Shown piece after piece: positions 1 through 7,743 of a stretch of 64,000 nt of DNA. The translations under genes were made by a program, and so were the position numbers. The stretch's first letter is position 1. The number at the start of each line of letters is the position of its first letter. The stretch comes from Corallococcus coralloides DSM 2259 (GTDB lineage: Bacteria; Myxococcota; Myxococcia; Myxococcales; Myxococcaceae). The stretch is taken from contig NC_017030.1 in assembly GCF_000255295.1 (NCBI RefSeq), positions 5,580,001 through 5,644,000 of the forward strand, written 5' to 3'. The notes below the pieces were generated by a model. The model had not been told where the DNA came from and searched no databases. It was given only the letters and a program-made list of their open reading frames with translations.

Positions 1-32
1 CCCAGATTACCACCCTGCTACCTTCGGGAGTC

Positions 33-1358
33 ATGGCGAGAATCGTCTTTCTTCCCCTGCCGGAGGCCGGCCACATCCACGCGACCTTCGGGCTCGCGAG
101 GCAGTTGGCGTCCCGGGGACACGAGCTCGTCTACATGGCTCCACCGGATGGAGAGGCCTTCCTGCGCGAGCGGCCCTGGCCGTTCATCCCCATCCACGAA
201 GAGGCGATGCCCAGGGGGCGCCAGGCGGAGCTGGATGCCCAGCTGGCCGCACCGGGGCTCTCCCTCCAGGCGCGCAAGGACATCATCCGGGAGGTGATCC
301 ACCGGCACGGGCTCCGCATCACGGAGGCCCTCTTCGGGACCACGCTGGAGGCCCGCCTGCGCGAGGCGAAGGCCGACCTGCTGCTCGTGGATGCGACGTT
401 CCCGCTGCCCGTGCTGGCGGCCCACAAGGCCGGCGTTCCCGCGTTCCAGCTCTGCACCAACCTCGCGTTGAACAGGGATGTCGCCGTCCCTCCGCTGAAC
501 TCACACCACGTCCCCACGGGAAGTGTCGGCTCGCGGCTCGGCATCCGCCTCGCCTGGCAATGGCAGTACCTGCGCACCTTCCTGCCGTTCGAGGAGAAGA
601 TGCGCGAGCGGCTTCGCGCCTTCTATCGCCTGCACCCCGGCGCGCCCCGCGCCAGCTTCAACACCCACCTGCAGATCGGCCCGCACTTCCAGGTCCCCAC
701 GCTGGTGATGAGCTCGCCGGAGTTCGACTTCCGCCGCTCGGCCGCGGACGTCCACTACCTGGGGCCGTGTGTGGATCTCGACCGGGCGGAGCCTCCTCTG
801 CGCCTGGATCCGCCCCAGGATGATTCACCGCTCATCCTGTGCTCACTGGGGAGCCATGGTGACCGGCTGCGCGGACACGAGGCCTTCTTCCAGTCCGTCA
901 TCTCCGCCGTCGCGCGCAGGCCCCGGCTCCGGCTGCTCATGGCCGTGGGCAAGCAGCTGCGGACGGACGCGTTCGGCCCGCTGCCTCCCAATGTCACGGT
1001 GGTGGATTGGGTTCCCCAGCTCACCGCGTTGAAGCAGGCGTCGCTGATGATCACCCATGGCGGGCTCAACAGCGTGAAGGAATGCATCTGCCTGGGCGTT
1101 CCGATGCTCGTGTATCCGCTGATGTTCGACCAGCCGGGCAACGCCGCGCGCGTCGTCCACCATGGGCTCGGACTGCGGGGAAACATCCGAGAGACCTCGG
1201 CGGAACAGGTGGGCGCCCAGCTGGATCAGCTCCTCGGCACCCCTGCGTTCCAGGCCCGGACCCGGGCCATGCAGCGCACCTTCCAGGAAGCCGATGCCGC
1301 CAGCCGTGGCGCGGTGACGATCGAGCAGTTGCGCCAGGAGCAGCGGCTCGCGGCCTGA
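33..1358 (+). CDS. MGT-type (UDP-glucosyl/macrolide-like) glycosyltransferase
   Basis: Predicted to move a sugar from a nucleotide-sugar donor to a small acceptor (GT-B fold, GT1 family). The 441-residue protein starts MARIVFLPLPEAGHIHATFG, the typical N-terminal acceptor-side loop with the catalytic-type His after Gly. The C-terminal half has the donor signature THGGLNSVKECICLGVPML around residues 340-360, followed by the DQPGNAARV segment. The length is normal for the family. The gene converges on the ABC exporter with a 1-bp gap between stop codons. The acceptor cannot be read from sequence; a natural product is plausible given the neighbouring peptide-exporter-like gene, but that is inference. 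Confidence 0.85.
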   Translation: MARIVFLPLPEAGHIHATFGLARQLASRGHELVYMAPPDGEAFLRERPWPFIPIHEEAMPRGRQAELDAQLAAPGLSLQARKDIIREVIHRHGLRITEALFGTTLEARLREAKADLLLVDATFPLPVLAAHKAGVPAFQLCTNLALNRDVAVPPLNSHHVPTGSVGSRLGIRLAWQWQYLRTFLPFEEKMRERLRAFYRLHPGAPRASFNTHLQIGPHFQVPTLVMSSPEFDFRRSAADVHYLGPCVDLDRAEPPLRLDPPQDDSPLILCSLGSHGDRLRGHEAFFQSVISAVARRPRLRLLMAVGKQLRTDAFGPLPPNVTVVDWVPQLTALKQASLMITHGGLNSVKECICLGVPMLVYPLMFDQPGNAARVVHHGLGLRGNIRETSAEQVGAQLDQLLGTPAFQARTRAMQRTFQEADAASRGAVTIEQLRQEQRLAA

Positions 1359-1359
1359 G

Positions 1360-3012
1360 TCAGGAGGCGCGCTCCTGCAGGGCCGGGGCGGACTCGGCGG
1401 GAGCGACCAGCTTCCCGGCGTCGAGCCGGAGGACGCGGTCGGCGACGCCGAAGTAACGGTCGTCGTGGGAGATGACCACCACGGTCTTGCCCTTGCGCTT
1501 CAGCTCCGGGAGGAGCTCCGTGTAGAACACGGCCTTGAACGCGGGGTCCTGATCCGCCGCCCACTCGTCGAAGAGATAGATGGGTCGGTCTTCCAGGTAG
1601 GCCGTGAGGAGCGCCAGCCGCTTGCGCTGGCCCAGCGACAGCTCGGTGGTGGAGAGGACGCCGCCGTCGATGCGGACCTTCCGCGATAGCTGGAGCAGTG
1701 ACAGGTAGTGCTGCACCTGCGAGGCGGTGCCCTCTCCGACGAGCCCCAGCAGCCGTTCGAACAGGTAGAAGTCCGAGAACACGGCGGAGAACAACTGCCG
1801 GTAGGACTCCTGCGTCTGCTCCGTGATGGGCTGACCGTCCACGAGGATCTGCCCGCCCTCGGGCTGGTACAGCCCCGTGAGCAGCTTGGCCAGCGTGGTC
1901 TTCCCGCTGCCATTGCCGCCCACGAGGAAGATCAGCTCCCCGGCGTGCATGCGCAGATGGATGGGCCCCACCACGAAGTGCCCGTCGGACTCCTCGCGGT
2001 AATAGGTGTGGGTGACGCCTACGAGTTCGACGGTCTGGAACGTCGCGCGGTGTCCCCGTTCGGGAAGCGCGGGTGCATCGGAGCCCAGGGAGTCGAGCGT
2101 CAGCCCCAACTGGTGGACCTTCGTCCACGACACATCCCCGCGGCTCAGGATGGGCAGCGTCTCCATGACGGACTGGAGGGGCTGCTGGAGGTAGAGCGCC
2201 GCGATGCAGTACCCCACCAGCACCGACGGCTGCACCCAGCCCAGGCCCGGCATCACGAAGATGAGCGCGCCCACGAAGGCGAAGGACAGGAGCATGCCCA
2301 GGCTCCCCGTCGCCGCGAAGACGTTGCCGATCCGGATCTGCAGCGCGCGGACGAGCGAGGACGTAGCCTCGACCTCCTCCGTGAGGAACGCCGCACGCCG
2401 CTCCTGGTGCAGCTTCAGCTCCTTGATGCCCTCCGTGAGGCCGCGCAGCTGCTTGTACAGCGCCCCCTGGTGCTCCCGCGTGCGCTGAAGATCCCGAATG
2501 GCGCTCCGGGCCAGGAGCCGGTAGCCCACGACGCTCAGCGCGATGACGAGCAACAGGCCGACGAGCAGTTGCCAGGACAGCCACGCCAGATAGACGCAGC
2601 AGCCCAGCGCGATGGCGATGTTGGTGAGGAATCGCGGCAACACGCCCAACGCGGTGCTGATGACGAAGAGGTCCTCCGTGAGGACCGTCATCACGTTGGG
2701 GATGCCCTGCTCCTCCAGGCGCCGCAGCGGCGTGGCGACGACCTGACGGGCCAGCCGCATGCGCATGTCGAAGAGCGCGTCCCCGTTGAGCTTGTTGACC
2801 AGGGCCTGCGTCCCGTAGCGCAACAGCAGCGTCAGCACGCCCAGCCCCACGAAGCCCAGGGCCACCGCCGAGCCCACCTGCAGCTGGGACGCAAGCGCGT
2901 GGTTGATTAGCGCGATGAGCCCCGCGTTGCTGGCGCCCGAGAGGAGCCCGAAGAGCGTCACCAGGATGAGGGACGCGGGAGACGTCCGGAACAGGAGGGC
3001 GAGGAATTTCAT
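1360..3012 (-). CDS. Cyclic-peptide export-type ABC transporter (fused TM and ATPase)
   Basis: A single-chain half transporter of about 550 residues resembling the SyrD/PvdE 'cyclic peptide export' family, which exports nonribosomal peptides or siderophore precursors across the inner membrane. An N-terminal six-helix region is followed by an ATPase with Walker A GGNGSGKTTL (near residue 360), signature LSLGQRKRL and Walker B-type IYLFDEWAADQDP, wording characteristic of this family. I chose the ATG at 3012 (MKFLALLF) rather than the in-frame ATG at 3030 because the hydrophobic start is family-like. It is the last chromosomal gene before the tRNA-Pro island. Whether it serves the NRPS 60 kb away is unknown. 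Confidence 0.85.
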   Translation of the reverse strand: MKFLALLFRTSPASLILVTLFGLLSGASNAGLIALINHALASQLQVGSAVALGFVGLGVLTLLLRYGTQALVNKLNGDALFDMRMRLARQVVATPLRRLEEQGIPNVMTVLTEDLFVISTALGVLPRFLTNIAIALGCCVYLAWLSWQLLVGLLLVIALSVVGYRLLARSAIRDLQRTREHQGALYKQLRGLTEGIKELKLHQERRAAFLTEEVEATSSLVRALQIRIGNVFAATGSLGMLLSFAFVGALIFVMPGLGWVQPSVLVGYCIAALYLQQPLQSVMETLPILSRGDVSWTKVHQLGLTLDSLGSDAPALPERGHRATFQTVELVGVTHTYYREESDGHFVVGPIHLRMHAGELIFLVGGNGSGKTTLAKLLTGLYQPEGGQILVDGQPITEQTQESYRQLFSAVFSDFYLFERLLGLVGEGTASQVQHYLSLLQLSRKVRIDGGVLSTTELSLGQRKRLALLTAYLEDRPIYLFDEWAADQDPAFKAVFYTELLPELKRKGKTVVVISHDDRYFGVADRVLRLDAGKLVAPAESAPALQERAS

Positions 3013-3131
3013 GGGTGACAGGCCCGGCACTCCTCGGGATGCGAGGGCCTACACCGGATTCCGTGAAGAACTCTACATGAGTTCTTCAGGCCTGCCGCAG
3101 CTTGCTGGATTCGCTGGTCTGCGACGCGGCC

Positions 3132-3180
3132 AAAAAGGCCCTGGAGTCACCGGCTTGCACCGGGAACTCCAGGGCCTCAT
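3132..3180 (-). terminator. Displaced tRNA-Pro terminator (left island junction)
   Basis: On the minus strand a 10-bp stem (arms 3137-3146 and 3167-3176, GGCCCTGGAG/CTCCAGGGCC) is followed by a run of T. It lies just past the 3' remnant of tRNA-Pro at 3182-3227, so it was probably the terminator of the tRNA gene before the island split it off. A similar stem with a different loop sits past the intact tRNA at 41893-41949. Confidence 0.7.
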
Positions 3181-3181
3181 T

Positions 3182-3227
3182 TGGTCGGGGCGATAGGCGC
3201 TGAACCTGCGACCACTTGCACCCCAAG
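3182..3227 (-). repeat. attL: displaced 3' half of tRNA-Pro
   Basis: 46 bp matching 41953-41998 with 4 mismatches, including an uninterrupted 27-bp identity (3201-3227 = 41972-41998) covering the anticodon loop to the T loop. On the minus strand it reads as the tRNA 3' half ending in CCA. The mismatches fall in the T arm and spoil its stem, as expected for a displaced, non-functional copy. The sequences diverge immediately after the shared CCCCAAG, which marks the inner island boundary. Confidence 0.85.
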
Positions 3228-3343
3228 GAACCCTGGGGGCCGTTCAGCGGTTACCAGCGGCTCACAACCCTTCGTAAATACTCAAGCTTCTTCGAGCAGA
3301 GTTGTCCAGCCGTCCCATCCAGTACTCCAGGATCCCAAGATTT

Positions 3344-3364
3344 TTGCTGCTAGTTTGCTGCTGG
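3344..3364 (+). repeat. 21-bp direct repeat, left copy (candidate integrase arm site)
   Basis: The 21-mer TTGCTGCTAGTTTGCTGCTGG, itself two copies of TTGCTGCT around a short spacer, is repeated exactly at 41863-41883. The copies sit about 120 bp and 70 bp inside the left and right attachment cores, in the same orientation. Such a layout fits arm-type recombinase binding sites flanking attP; this role is inferred from position only. Confidence 0.5.
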
Positions 3365-3375
3365 GCTCCGCCCCG

Positions 3376-3565
3376 GTGGCGCCGGTGGCCCCAGGTTCTG
3401 GCCGGCTGCTAACCGTCCGGGAGGTCGCGGAACGGCTGGGGGTCTGCCCGGGCCACCGTGTACCGGCTGTGCGAACGGGGTGAGTTGCCCCACATCCGCC
3501 TGTCCAACGCGGTGCGAATAGAGGCTGAGGCCCTGGAGAGACTCATCCGGGAACCTTCGTCGTAG
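3376..3565 (+). pseudogene. Excisionase-type helix-turn-helix protein, frameshifted
   Basis: The first part reads LLTVREVAERLGVCP; after a one-base shift near 3447-3452 (run CCCGGG) the second part reads ATVYRLCERGELPHIRLSNA and on to a TAG at 3563-3565. Removing one G restores a canonical MerR/excisionase-like HTH plus wing of about 55 residues, so this is a +1 frameshifted gene. GTG at 3376 is a possible independent start. It is also in the same frame as the recombinase would be after excision (see findings). It probably controlled directionality of recombination; as written it is broken after the first helices, unless recoding or a sequencing error is involved. Confidence 0.7.
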
Positions 3566-4367
3566 GGCCGACCGTAGGCTACTCCCCTACTCTGTGCTTC
3601 GACCTCCAGCCGAACATACTGCTCGACCAAGCTTCTTTGACATATCTGCTCGGTTCGATTCCTTTTTGGGTACTCGCCCTACTTCCCAAGTCCCTGGAAG
3701 CAGGGCGTTTTCTGTCTGCTGCTGGAACTCGTAGAGAGTGCTGGGCGCTTCGCGGTGAACGCCCATGCGAACGCGTCTACGCGCGGCGCGTGACGAGCGC
3801 TGGGGTCTCGTGGTGAGCGTCCAGGCCGGACGCGTCGGACACGCCGACGCGGGCCTCGTGGCCAACGTTCTGGCTGGACACATCGACAGGCGCCTGGCGG
3901 TGAGCGCTAGGCTTCGCGGCGAGCGTCCAGGCAGGCTGGAGGCGGGCCACATCGGCGCGCACCTCATGATGGGCGCCGGGGGCCGCCTAAACCATCGGAA
4001 CTGATACTACCCGATCAGATCCGCGACGGCCCGCGATGTGGCGCCCGGGCTCCACGTGCTGCAGGCAGAGTGGGCAGTGACGGATGCGGCGACACTCCCT
4101 GAAGCGGACTTTCCTCGAGCCACCGAGCAGTTAGCAGGAACTTGTATGAGTCCGGAGACTGGAGGCCTGCACGCGACGACGCGTCGGCCAAGAGTCGGGC
4201 TTGCAGCACGCTGACGATGCTTGCGTGGTGCCTCAGAGGGCCGCATTGTTCCCGATCGGCAGAACAGCAGGCTGCAGCGGACGATGTCGGATCGGCTCCG
4301 CCGTCCCGCCCTCGCCCCTGAGTTGGCCGTTATGTAACGAAACAGAGGAACACAGAGCGAGGATGGC
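3566..4367. other. ~800 bp without a recognisable gene; degenerate repeats 3770-3985
   Basis: No open frame here looks protein-like. From about 3770 to 3985 a G/C-rich stretch contains imperfectly repeated phrases such as GTGAGCGTCCAGGC, GTGAGCGCT and GCGAGCGTCCAGGC roughly every 40-80 bp. The last 200 bp become more A/T-rich and probably hold the promoter of the next gene; a purine-rich AGCGAGGA lies at 4356-4363. Confidence 0.4.
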
Positions 4368-5534
4368 TTGGACAGAACTTTGAAGCTGGCTCTGAGCAAG
4401 TACCCCGTCGTGCCGCACACGCTGCGAACGGATCCGACGAGCAATCGAGCTGTGGATACGCTACCTGTCAATCTCGCCACTCTATACCATCATTACTATC
4501 TTGACTCGTATGGAACGGCTCCACCCAATCCGGATCCTGCACAATTCGAGCACGTGCGATTCTTGATGCCCACGCGAGACTTCCGCCTCCAGGGCTCCGG
4601 AATTGGAGCCGCACCTGGCATCAAGAGACACAGATCTACGGAACTTGGTCAGGCATTCTGCCGTTTGTTTCTTCACGACCACTTCAACATTACGTACTTC
4701 GCGCACATGGAGCACATCCTCGACCGCCAGCTTCACCGAGCCTTCGATGGGTGCCGAATTGAGCGCACAAGCAGCGGTGATGCGCCGGACTACTTTTGTG
4801 CAGAGAGTGTCAACCGCGTGTTCTTGGCAGAGGCAAAGGGCCGCTACGAGGCGATTTCGTTCAAGTCCAAGGAGTTTGCAAAGTGGCGGACGCAGTTCGC
4901 ACGAGTCACCTTCAAGGATACTCAGGGATGGCAACGGCGCATTAAAGGACATATCGTGGCAGTTCGCTACGCCACAGAACTCGATGGTCCTCGAATCAAG
5001 TCCTCCATTTTCGCGGAGGATCCGTATTCACCCGGAGAGCGTCCTCTCGACGGCGACGATACAGGTGGGCTCGGCGCAGCCGTGATCGCATCCCACTACA
5101 GCGGTATCGCCGCGAAACTACGGCAGCCGCTGTTAGCCGCTTCACTCGCGACCGGGCTGGCACTGCCCGACGAACTCCGCATTCTAGCCTTCGCTTGGCG
5201 GGTTATCGTGGGACCACTCGCCGGTCGGCGATTTGTTGGCGGCTTCTTCGGGCCGCCCGGAAGCGAGCCAAGCCTCATTCAGACTCAGGACGGTGTAGTG
5301 GCGAGGTGGCCCCCACCAATTCGGCTTGATGCCGCTGCTGCAACGTTCTTCGGTGTAGAAGAAACTATCTTTCGACAGGTCGTCGAGATGGCGCGTACAG
5401 GACTTCGCACAGCAGACCAACTTGGCACCTTCGAAGGGCCTGGGTTCTTCTACAGCGGATTCAGCGCACTTCACGACGGGAGCGTTCTGGGTCCGGGTGA
5501 GTTCTTCAACCCAGAGGAGCAATTGACGCTATAG
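4368..5534 (+). CDS. Uncharacterised protein with a possible PD-(D/E)XK nuclease core
   Basis: 388 residues, not recognised as a named family. Around residues 135-165 an acidic DAPDYF is followed about a dozen residues later by FLAEAKGRYEAISFKSKEF, the D...E-x-K spacing of PD-(D/E)XK nucleases. The rest has no transmembrane segment or signal peptide. No ATG is available in frame: the first start is TTG at 4368, just after a purine-rich AGCGAGGA, and an upstream TAA at 4335 closes the frame, so the start is uncertain. Base composition is clearly less G/C-rich than the chromosome. It stands alone in the defence-rich part of the island, so a restriction- or abortive-type role is possible but unproven. 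Confidence 0.6.
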   Translation: MDRTLKLALSKYPVVPHTLRTDPTSNRAVDTLPVNLATLYHHYYLDSYGTAPPNPDPAQFEHVRFLMPTRDFRLQGSGIGAAPGIKRHRSTELGQAFCRLFLHDHFNITYFAHMEHILDRQLHRAFDGCRIERTSSGDAPDYFCAESVNRVFLAEAKGRYEAISFKSKEFAKWRTQFARVTFKDTQGWQRRIKGHIVAVRYATELDGPRIKSSIFAEDPYSPGERPLDGDDTGGLGAAVIASHYSGIAAKLRQPLLAASLATGLALPDELRILAFAWRVIVGPLAGRRFVGGFFGPPGSEPSLIQTQDGVVARWPPPIRLDAAAATFFGVEETIFRQVVEMARTGLRTADQLGTFEGPGFFYSGFSALHDGSVLGPGEFFNPEEQLTL

Positions 5535-5761
5535 TCTGAGGGAAGCCGCATAACAACTTGTTGCCTCGAACGAGCTTCGCTGTGAATACCGACCTTTTCC
5601 ACCTGCGTGCGACATGCGTGCAACACGGATGGAGGAAGCCGCCAACCATCCATAAATACATATCACAATTGGGGAATGAACGCTCGTTCCGCTGCAGACT
5701 TTTGCAGCTGCTCTCTCTCCCCCTGGGCATGCGGGTGTCACTACTACTTTGCGGCCACGCA

Positions 5762-6373
5762 TCATCCTGAATGTGATTGCCCCGTGAGTTCCGGCCAGAG
5801 CTCCGTCAGGAGGGGAGCGGCTGTCATGGCAACCCAGCTCTCGCAATCCAAGAGCAGCGTGCTGGCATCCAGAGGCATGGTTCCTACCAGGAGCTGCCCT
5901 CGCCATCCGTTCCATCCGACCGTTTCACGGAACGACATCCCGTGCTTCTGTAGAACCCGCGCTGCGCGCTGCCGCGAGCGAGCCGGGCTCTTGTAGAAAT
6001 CGAGCGCCACCCCTAGCCACGGCTTATTGTCCGGCGGCCAGTCAATGGCGACTCCGAGTGAGAGCAGGCCATCACCGTCTTTGTGGGCTGCGACTGCCAT
6101 CCAATACGCCCAATAACGCTGGATGGTAGTGTCGCCAGAGTCGCCCCAAGCGTGCAGTCCAGCCCGCTCGGCTGCGCTGCTGAGGCCTGCCTGTGCAGGT
6201 CCCACCAACAACGCCCTTGCCTGAGCCTGTGCCTTGTAAATGACCTTTTTTACCCGGGACCATTCGGCGAAGGTCACCCCCTCGGGCGACATGCCAACGT
6301 AGGCCGCCAAGGTGTCCATATCCGCAGCATTCCGAAGATAGAAGGCGAGACTAGGACCGATTGTGTCACTCAT
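5762..6373 (-). CDS. Uncharacterised protein paired with a PD-(D/E)XK nuclease
   Basis: 203 residues, no family recognised. Soluble, Trp-rich in the middle (QRYWAYWMAV, IDWPPDNKPWLGVALDFYKS). Its ATG lies inside the last codons of the upstream nuclease gene (8-bp overlap), so the two are almost certainly co-translated. The arrangement suggests a partner or regulator of the nuclease: immunity protein, specificity factor or second toxin component are all possible. The next gene to the left is convergent, with 227 bp between stops that hold nothing recognisable. Confidence 0.6.
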   Translation of the reverse strand: MSDTIGPSLAFYLRNAADMDTLAAYVGMSPEGVTFAEWSRVKKVIYKAQAQARALLVGPAQAGLSSAAERAGLHAWGDSGDTTIQRYWAYWMAVAAHKDGDGLLSLGVAIDWPPDNKPWLGVALDFYKSPARSRQRAARVLQKHGMSFRETVGWNGWRGQLLVGTMPLDASTLLLDCESWVAMTAAPLLTELWPELTGQSHSG

Positions 6374-7301
6374 GGGGAGTCGTGATGGGAGAAGGCGGAG
6401 AGATGATACGTGCGCGGCGGAGGTAGCTCAGGAGGATGGCCTTTGCCGCTCGTGACTTCGGTGCTGAACTCAGTCCATAGAAGTTCCGGAGAATGGCGGC
6501 CAGGTAGAGACGGAGAAATGCCGCGCCATCTCCGGGAGAGCCAGCCAGAAAAGAGAGCAGCGCGGCGACGTCTTGCCACTCTACGCTGGTCCAACCAGGG
6601 GCTTCGTGTTCCCCCTCGATCGTGAGCAAAACCTTCACGACTGCGTCGGGTGGTAGTCGCAGTTCGTGGGCCCGCCTCTGGCACGCAGCCTCGTACCGCT
6701 CAAGCTGTCCTGGCGTTATGATGTGACCAACCTTCACCTCCATGACGACCATGAGCTGCGGAGCAGAAGCTGGAACTTCAATCCAGATGTCTGTGCGTCC
6801 TCTCTGGCCGTCGAGCTCGCTGACAAGCTCGCGCTCTGGTTCAGTCAGAGCCTGAGCCAAGAAAGGAAGGACGCTCTCGATCGCAGGTGCAGCACTGGCC
6901 GATTTAGAAGCAATGTGCTGCAAGATGGCCCGCAGCGGTCCCTGCCCGAGCGCATGGGGCTCCGAGGGGGAGAGCAGATATGCCAAGGCCTGGCTATAGG
7001 AGCGCTCATCTAGAATGCGACCAATCGGGGAGAGCAGGTCGATGCTGGCCTCCAACGGAACCATGAGCCCCTGGGCACGCGCCTCAGCCGTGGCCTCATC
7101 CAAGCGGCTGTCCAACCATCGAAATGCTGCGGCTGCAATGCGCGGCAGTTCCCCCTCAAGCCAGCCCACCTCCTTCAGCTCAAGAGAGCGCTCGCGTTGA
7201 GCTTTGGTGCGTGCATTTTGGGTATCTCTCATCGCCTCTTCCAGGAGAACAGCCTCAATTCCGGGCAGCAGACGGCGTACGAGTTCGCTCTTATTGCTCA
7301 C
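6366..7301 (-). CDS. PD-(D/E)XK nuclease family protein
   Basis: 311 residues. A helical N-terminal half is followed at roughly residues 165-220 by GRTDIWIEV, then VVMEVKVGHIITPGQLERYE: the catalytic Asp, the E-x-K and the downstream Q-x3-Y helix typical of PD-(D/E)XK nucleases such as PF14281-like proteins. It starts with MSNKSELVRRLLPG and is the first gene of a two-gene minus-strand operon whose second gene overlaps by 8 bp. A DNA- or RNA-cleaving defence role is likely from family and island context; the target is unknown. Confidence 0.7.
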   Translation of the reverse strand: MSNKSELVRRLLPGIEAVLLEEAMRDTQNARTKAQRERSLELKEVGWLEGELPRIAAAAFRWLDSRLDEATAEARAQGLMVPLEASIDLLSPIGRILDERSYSQALAYLLSPSEPHALGQGPLRAILQHIASKSASAAPAIESVLPFLAQALTEPERELVSELDGQRGRTDIWIEVPASAPQLMVVMEVKVGHIITPGQLERYEAACQRRAHELRLPPDAVVKVLLTIEGEHEAPGWTSVEWQDVAALLSFLAGSPGDGAAFLRLYLAAILRNFYGLSSAPKSRAAKAILLSYLRRARIISPPSPITTPHE

Positions 7302-7743
7302 GGTTGAATCATCCCTCTGCGCGCGAAGTCTCGACGTTTACGACCAAGCCCGACCTCACGTCTCGATGCGATTCGGCCGTTCGCATTTGCCCTATAGAGC
7401 CGTGCATCCACGGTGCGCAGTAACTCCTCCACGGTAAGCATAGAGCATCTTCCTTACCGTCGTGGAGAAGCTGAGGGCGGCGGCTCGGCACCGTGTGGAA
7501 GCGGAATCGTGGTGACGTTCACGGTTCTGGCCGCGTGAAGCCTCTCCACCACCTGAGCGGCTCCAGGAGCAACGCCGTCGCTAATTGGAATGGTACGCCT
7601 CTGGATGTCAACCTCCATTCGAGCGGCTGTGGGACTTATCCGACCCCGCCTTCTTCCGGCGCTAGGCGCAGTTGGGGTTAATCCAGGCCGACGCGTGAGC
7701 CAAGGGCGGCTATGCTGGCGGCCCCAGATACCCGCCATCAGCC
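7302..7743. other. Divergent intergenic region with a bulged inverted repeat
   Basis: 442 bp between divergently transcribed genes, with no convincing gene. It contains an inverted repeat: CTCCACGGTAAG at 7427-7438 and CTTACCGTCGTGGAG at 7453-7467 (a 3-base bulge, 14-base loop), which could be an operator or a transcript hairpin. Promoters for both flanking operons should lie here. Confidence 0.35.

Noticed and set aside
1226-2584. 452-codon minus-strand open frame overlapping the ABC transporter
   Set aside because: Out-of-frame shadow of the ABC transporter with no recognisable motif.
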